Origin: Bacillota bacterium
GTDB taxonomy: Bacteria > Bacillota > Clostridia > Peptostreptococcales > Anaerovoracaceae
Reading direction: 5' to 3'
Length of the DNA: 64,000 bases
Assembly: GCA_017459895.1 (NCBI GenBank)
Contig: JAFUCA010000006.1
Location: forward strand, 310,001 to 374,000
The notes under the pieces are model-generated. The model was not told the origin of the DNA. It ran no database searches and saw only the letters and a list, made by a program, of their open reading frames with translations. Shown in pieces: positions 62,345 through 64,000 of the stretch; the first letter of the stretch is position 1; each line of letters starts with the position of its first letter. Both the position numbers and the translations under genes were made by a program.

Positions 62345-63262
62345 ATGAAAAACCTGGTGATCATCGGGGCCGGTCAGATGGGCCGGGCGGCGGCGGAGCT
62401 GGTGGATCCGAACCGGTTCCGCATTTTGGCGTTCGGTGACAACGATCCGAAGAAGCAGGCGGCAGGCCAGGGAGCGGCGGTTCCGGTCCTGTCCGTGGAG
62501 GAGGCGCTGCAGTCCGGCCCGGACGCGGCGCTGATCAGCGTGCTGGGAAGGGACCGGACGGATGCGCTGGTCCGCCAGATCAGAGAGGCGGGATTTACCG
62601 GCGCGGTGCACTGCCTTCTGGACAGCTACGAGCTGTTCGATGTTCGCAGCCGCTGCATCGGCCAGCTGGCCCGGCGGATCCGGCAGCTGCAGATCCCGGG
62701 AAGCCTGGCGGAGCTGGGGGTCTACCGGGGGGATACCGCCTGGCAGCTGAATGCTTTGCTTCCGGACCGGAAGCTGTATCTGTTTGATACATTTGAAGGA
62801 TTCGACGCGCGGGATGTGGCCCGGGAGCAGCCTCAGGCTGCGACGGGGGAAGTATCTCCCCACGCGAAGACCGGCCGGTTCGCGGACACTTCGCCGGAGG
62901 CGGTACTGGCCAGGATGCCGCATCCGCAGATGGTGGAGATCTGCCGGGGATATTTCCCGGAGTCTCTTGGGAAGCTGGGCGGAAGCGAGTCAGATGCTCC
63001 CGCCGGGGAAGCGGAGCATTTCTTCGCTCTTGTGAGTCTGGATCCGGATCTGTACGCGCCGACGCTGGCGGGACTGGAATACTTTTATCCCCGCATGAGT
63101 CCCGGCGGGGCCATCGTTGTGCACGACTACAACAACCTGCAGTTCGAAGGGGTGAAGCAGGCGGTGACGGAATTCGAACAGGCCGTTACGAAGCGGACCG
63201 GCCAGCCTTTGCATATGGTGCCGCTGGCGGACCTGCACGGAAGCTGCGTGATCCTGCGGTAG
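62345..63262 (+). CDS. Rossmann-fold plus TylF/MycF-type methyltransferase fusion
   Basis: A 305-residue protein. Residues 1-90 form a nucleotide-binding Rossmann unit (NLVIIGAGQMGRAAAELVD ... FGDNDPKK) like sugar-acetyltransferase N-terminal domains. Residues about 110-300 match TylF/MycF-type SAM methyltransferases: ELGVYRGDTAWQLNALLPDRKLYLFDTFEGFD, LVSLDPDLYAPTLAGLEYFYPRMSPGG and VHDYNN. Such fusions are often in polysaccharide or natural-product modification. Contains a CCAGCCTTTG word (63202-63211). Substrate unknown. Confidence 0.82.
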   Translation: MKNLVIIGAGQMGRAAAELVDPNRFRILAFGDNDPKKQAAGQGAAVPVLSVEEALQSGPDAALISVLGRDRTDALVRQIREAGFTGAVHCLLDSYELFDVRSRCIGQLARRIRQLQIPGSLAELGVYRGDTAWQLNALLPDRKLYLFDTFEGFDARDVAREQPQAATGEVSPHAKTGRFADTSPEAVLARMPHPQMVEICRGYFPESLGKLGGSESDAPAGEAEHFFALVSLDPDLYAPTLAGLEYFYPRMSPGGAIVVHDYNNLQFEGVKQAVTEFEQAVTKRTGQPLHMVPLADLHGSCVILR

Positions 63263-63263
63263 C

Positions 63264-64000
63264 CTATTCGGCCTCTTTTTTCTGAAGATAGCGGACCAGA
63301 TCGCTTCGGCGGGCGCGGATCTCCTCCGGGGCGAGGACGTGGTATTCATCCATATCCGGAATCAGCTCGATGTAGATGCTGTCAAACTCCTTCTGGGCGG
63401 CGGCGGTAAGCTGCGCGTGGACCTGCTGCATGCGGAGGAGATCCAGCGTGTTCCCCGGAGGGAGGAAATACACCTCGGCCCAGATTTTGCGGCCGGTCTT
63501 GATGATGTCCAGGTAGGTGAGCTCGCAGCCGTCGGACCGCAGGACCCCTTCGCAAAGCCTGGAGAGCTTCGTTGTGATCTCGGCGCCGGGAGCGAAGAGG
63601 ACGAGACTGCGCAGGGAATCGAAGATCATTTCCAGGGGCTCCCGGATCAGGATGACGGCCAGGATGACAGCGATACCGGGGTCCACGTAGGGACAGATGA
63701 AGGCCAGCGAGGTCCGCATCAGCACCAGATTCAGCAGGAAGGCGCAGCCAACGCCCAGGGTGCTGAAGGCGTCCAGCTTCCAGATGAACAGCTCGGCTTT
63801 GATGGAGGGGGAGGAGTACTTCTTCTGAAAACGGCGGAGCACGAAGTACATCAGGACGCAGCCGGCGGAGACCGCCAGCTCGAAGATGGCGACCATGGAG
63901 GCGTCCACCTCGTTGCCGCCGGAGAGGATCGTCTTCACGCAGCTCACCACCAGCACCACGTCGACTCCCAGCAGGATGCAGTATTTGATCAGGACGAACA
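63264..64000 (-). CDS. Cation diffusion facilitator-type transporter (5' end outside window)
   Basis: The last ~245 residues of a cation-efflux (CDF) family protein; the reading frame runs off the window end, so the true start is beyond 64000. Membrane helices are seen (FELAVSAGCVLMYFVL, LGVGCAFLLNLVLM, CPYVDPGIAVILAVILIREPLEMIFDSLRSL), followed by a soluble C-terminal domain (TYLDIIKTGRKIWAEVYFLPPGN). The order matches CDF proteins, though key metal residues of TM2 lie outside the window. Converges 1 bp from the methyltransferase gene. Confidence 0.78.
   Translation of the reverse strand, partial: FVLIKYCILLGVDVVLVVSCVKTILSGGNEVDASMVAIFELAVSAGCVLMYFVLRRFQKKYSSPSIKAELFIWKLDAFSTLGVGCAFLLNLVLMRTSLAFICPYVDPGIAVILAVILIREPLEMIFDSLRSLVLFAPGAEITTKLSRLCEGVLRSDGCELTYLDIIKTGRKIWAEVYFLPPGNTLDLLRMQQVHAQLTAAAQKEFDSIYIELIPDMDEYHVLAPEEIRARRSDLVRYLQKKEAE

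Larger units (their letters stand above)
3589..63211. repeat. Dispersed CAAAGGCTGG / CCAGCCTTTG word, 16 exact copies
   Basis: CCAGCCTTTG begins at 3589, 12790, 18032, 23811, 27680, 40291, 41673 and 63202. CAAAGGCTGG begins at 4484, 12358, 17638, 30933, 33559, 47055, 53095 and 57189. Eight lie in each orientation. Inside genes the word is read in every frame (AKAG, QRL, KGW, SLC, QPL, PAF), so protein selection is not the cause; four copies are intergenic. The preferred flank is TG before and C/T after. Near matches include CCAGCCTTTC at 11709, 22571, 28650 and 35858, and CAAAGGCCGG at several places. The interval here only spans the first to last copy. Confidence 0.85.

Noticed and set aside
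1-64000. CRISPR arrays, tRNA or rRNA genes, insertion sequences or prophage
   Set aside because: No evenly spaced direct repeats with unique spacers, no cloverleaf or rRNA-like stretches and no transposase or integrase motifs were seen on either strand.

Overview
The window looks like a chromosomal segment of an anaerobic, fairly GC-rich (by eye near 58 percent) Gram-positive bacterium of the class Clostridia. Support comes from a Clostridia-type gene set: hbd with an apparent Rex operator, Rho with a charged N-terminal extension, YqhQ/DUF1385 beside prmC, Hsp33, DUF1934 and DUF1846 proteins, ferredoxin-tailed aldo/keto reductase and strong AGGAGG ribosome sites. I see no rRNA, tRNA, CRISPR array, transposase or prophage gene. 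The genus cannot be decided from sequence alone.

Layout. 37-9037: one long sugar operon (binding protein, ATPase and permease of a ribose-type ABC importer; TIM-barrel isomerase; SDR dehydrogenase; IolC-like kinase; class II aldolase; KDPG aldolase; KDG kinase). It joins an inositol-type lower branch and an Entner-Doudoroff-type lower branch. 9042-12087: convergent/divergent purine genes purA and guaA, the latter behind a structured leader. 12168-19168: a three-gene operon with a 1651-residue HD / helical / NMNAT-like / phosphoribosyltransferase-like protein, a lactate/malate dehydrogenase homologue and a flavodoxin-fold protein. 19189-28336: a strong promoter, an intergenic palindrome array, then a c-di-GMP and phosphorelay module fused to a type IV pilus-like gene set (GspF, four small single-TM proteins, PilT) and a GGDEF protein, closed by a clear terminator.

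28338-33739 (minus strand): two membrane proteins, aroA, aroB and an HtrA protease. 33905-45654: housekeeping genes (hslO, DUF1934, DUF1846, AEC transporter, pgi, hbd, an Orn/Lys/Arg decarboxylase, rho, yqhQ, prmC). 45692-48815: Nudix hydrolase, iron-sulfur aldo/keto reductase, flavodoxin-like protein, a small unknown protein and a DUF2798-like membrane protein. 49122-52953: three-subunit molybdenum hydroxylase preceded by two palindromic operator candidates. 53132-60120: a second unusual operon: VWA/DUF2201 protein, leucine-rich-repeat protein, MoxR ATPase, an unknown protein and a trigger-factor-like protein without PPIase domain or ribosome-docking motif. 60120-64000: MATE exporter, Crp/Fnr regulator, a Rossmann-TylF fusion and a truncated cation-efflux gene.

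The most striking signal is not a gene. The 10-mer CAAAGGCTGG (or its complement CCAGCCTTTG) occurs 16 times in 64 kb, where about 0.1 would be expected by chance. It lies in all six reading frames of unrelated genes and in intergenic DNA, so it is selected or spread at DNA level. A DNA-uptake-like word, a Chi-like site or a dispersed mini-repeat are the main options; the pilus-like locus in the same window makes the uptake idea worth testing.
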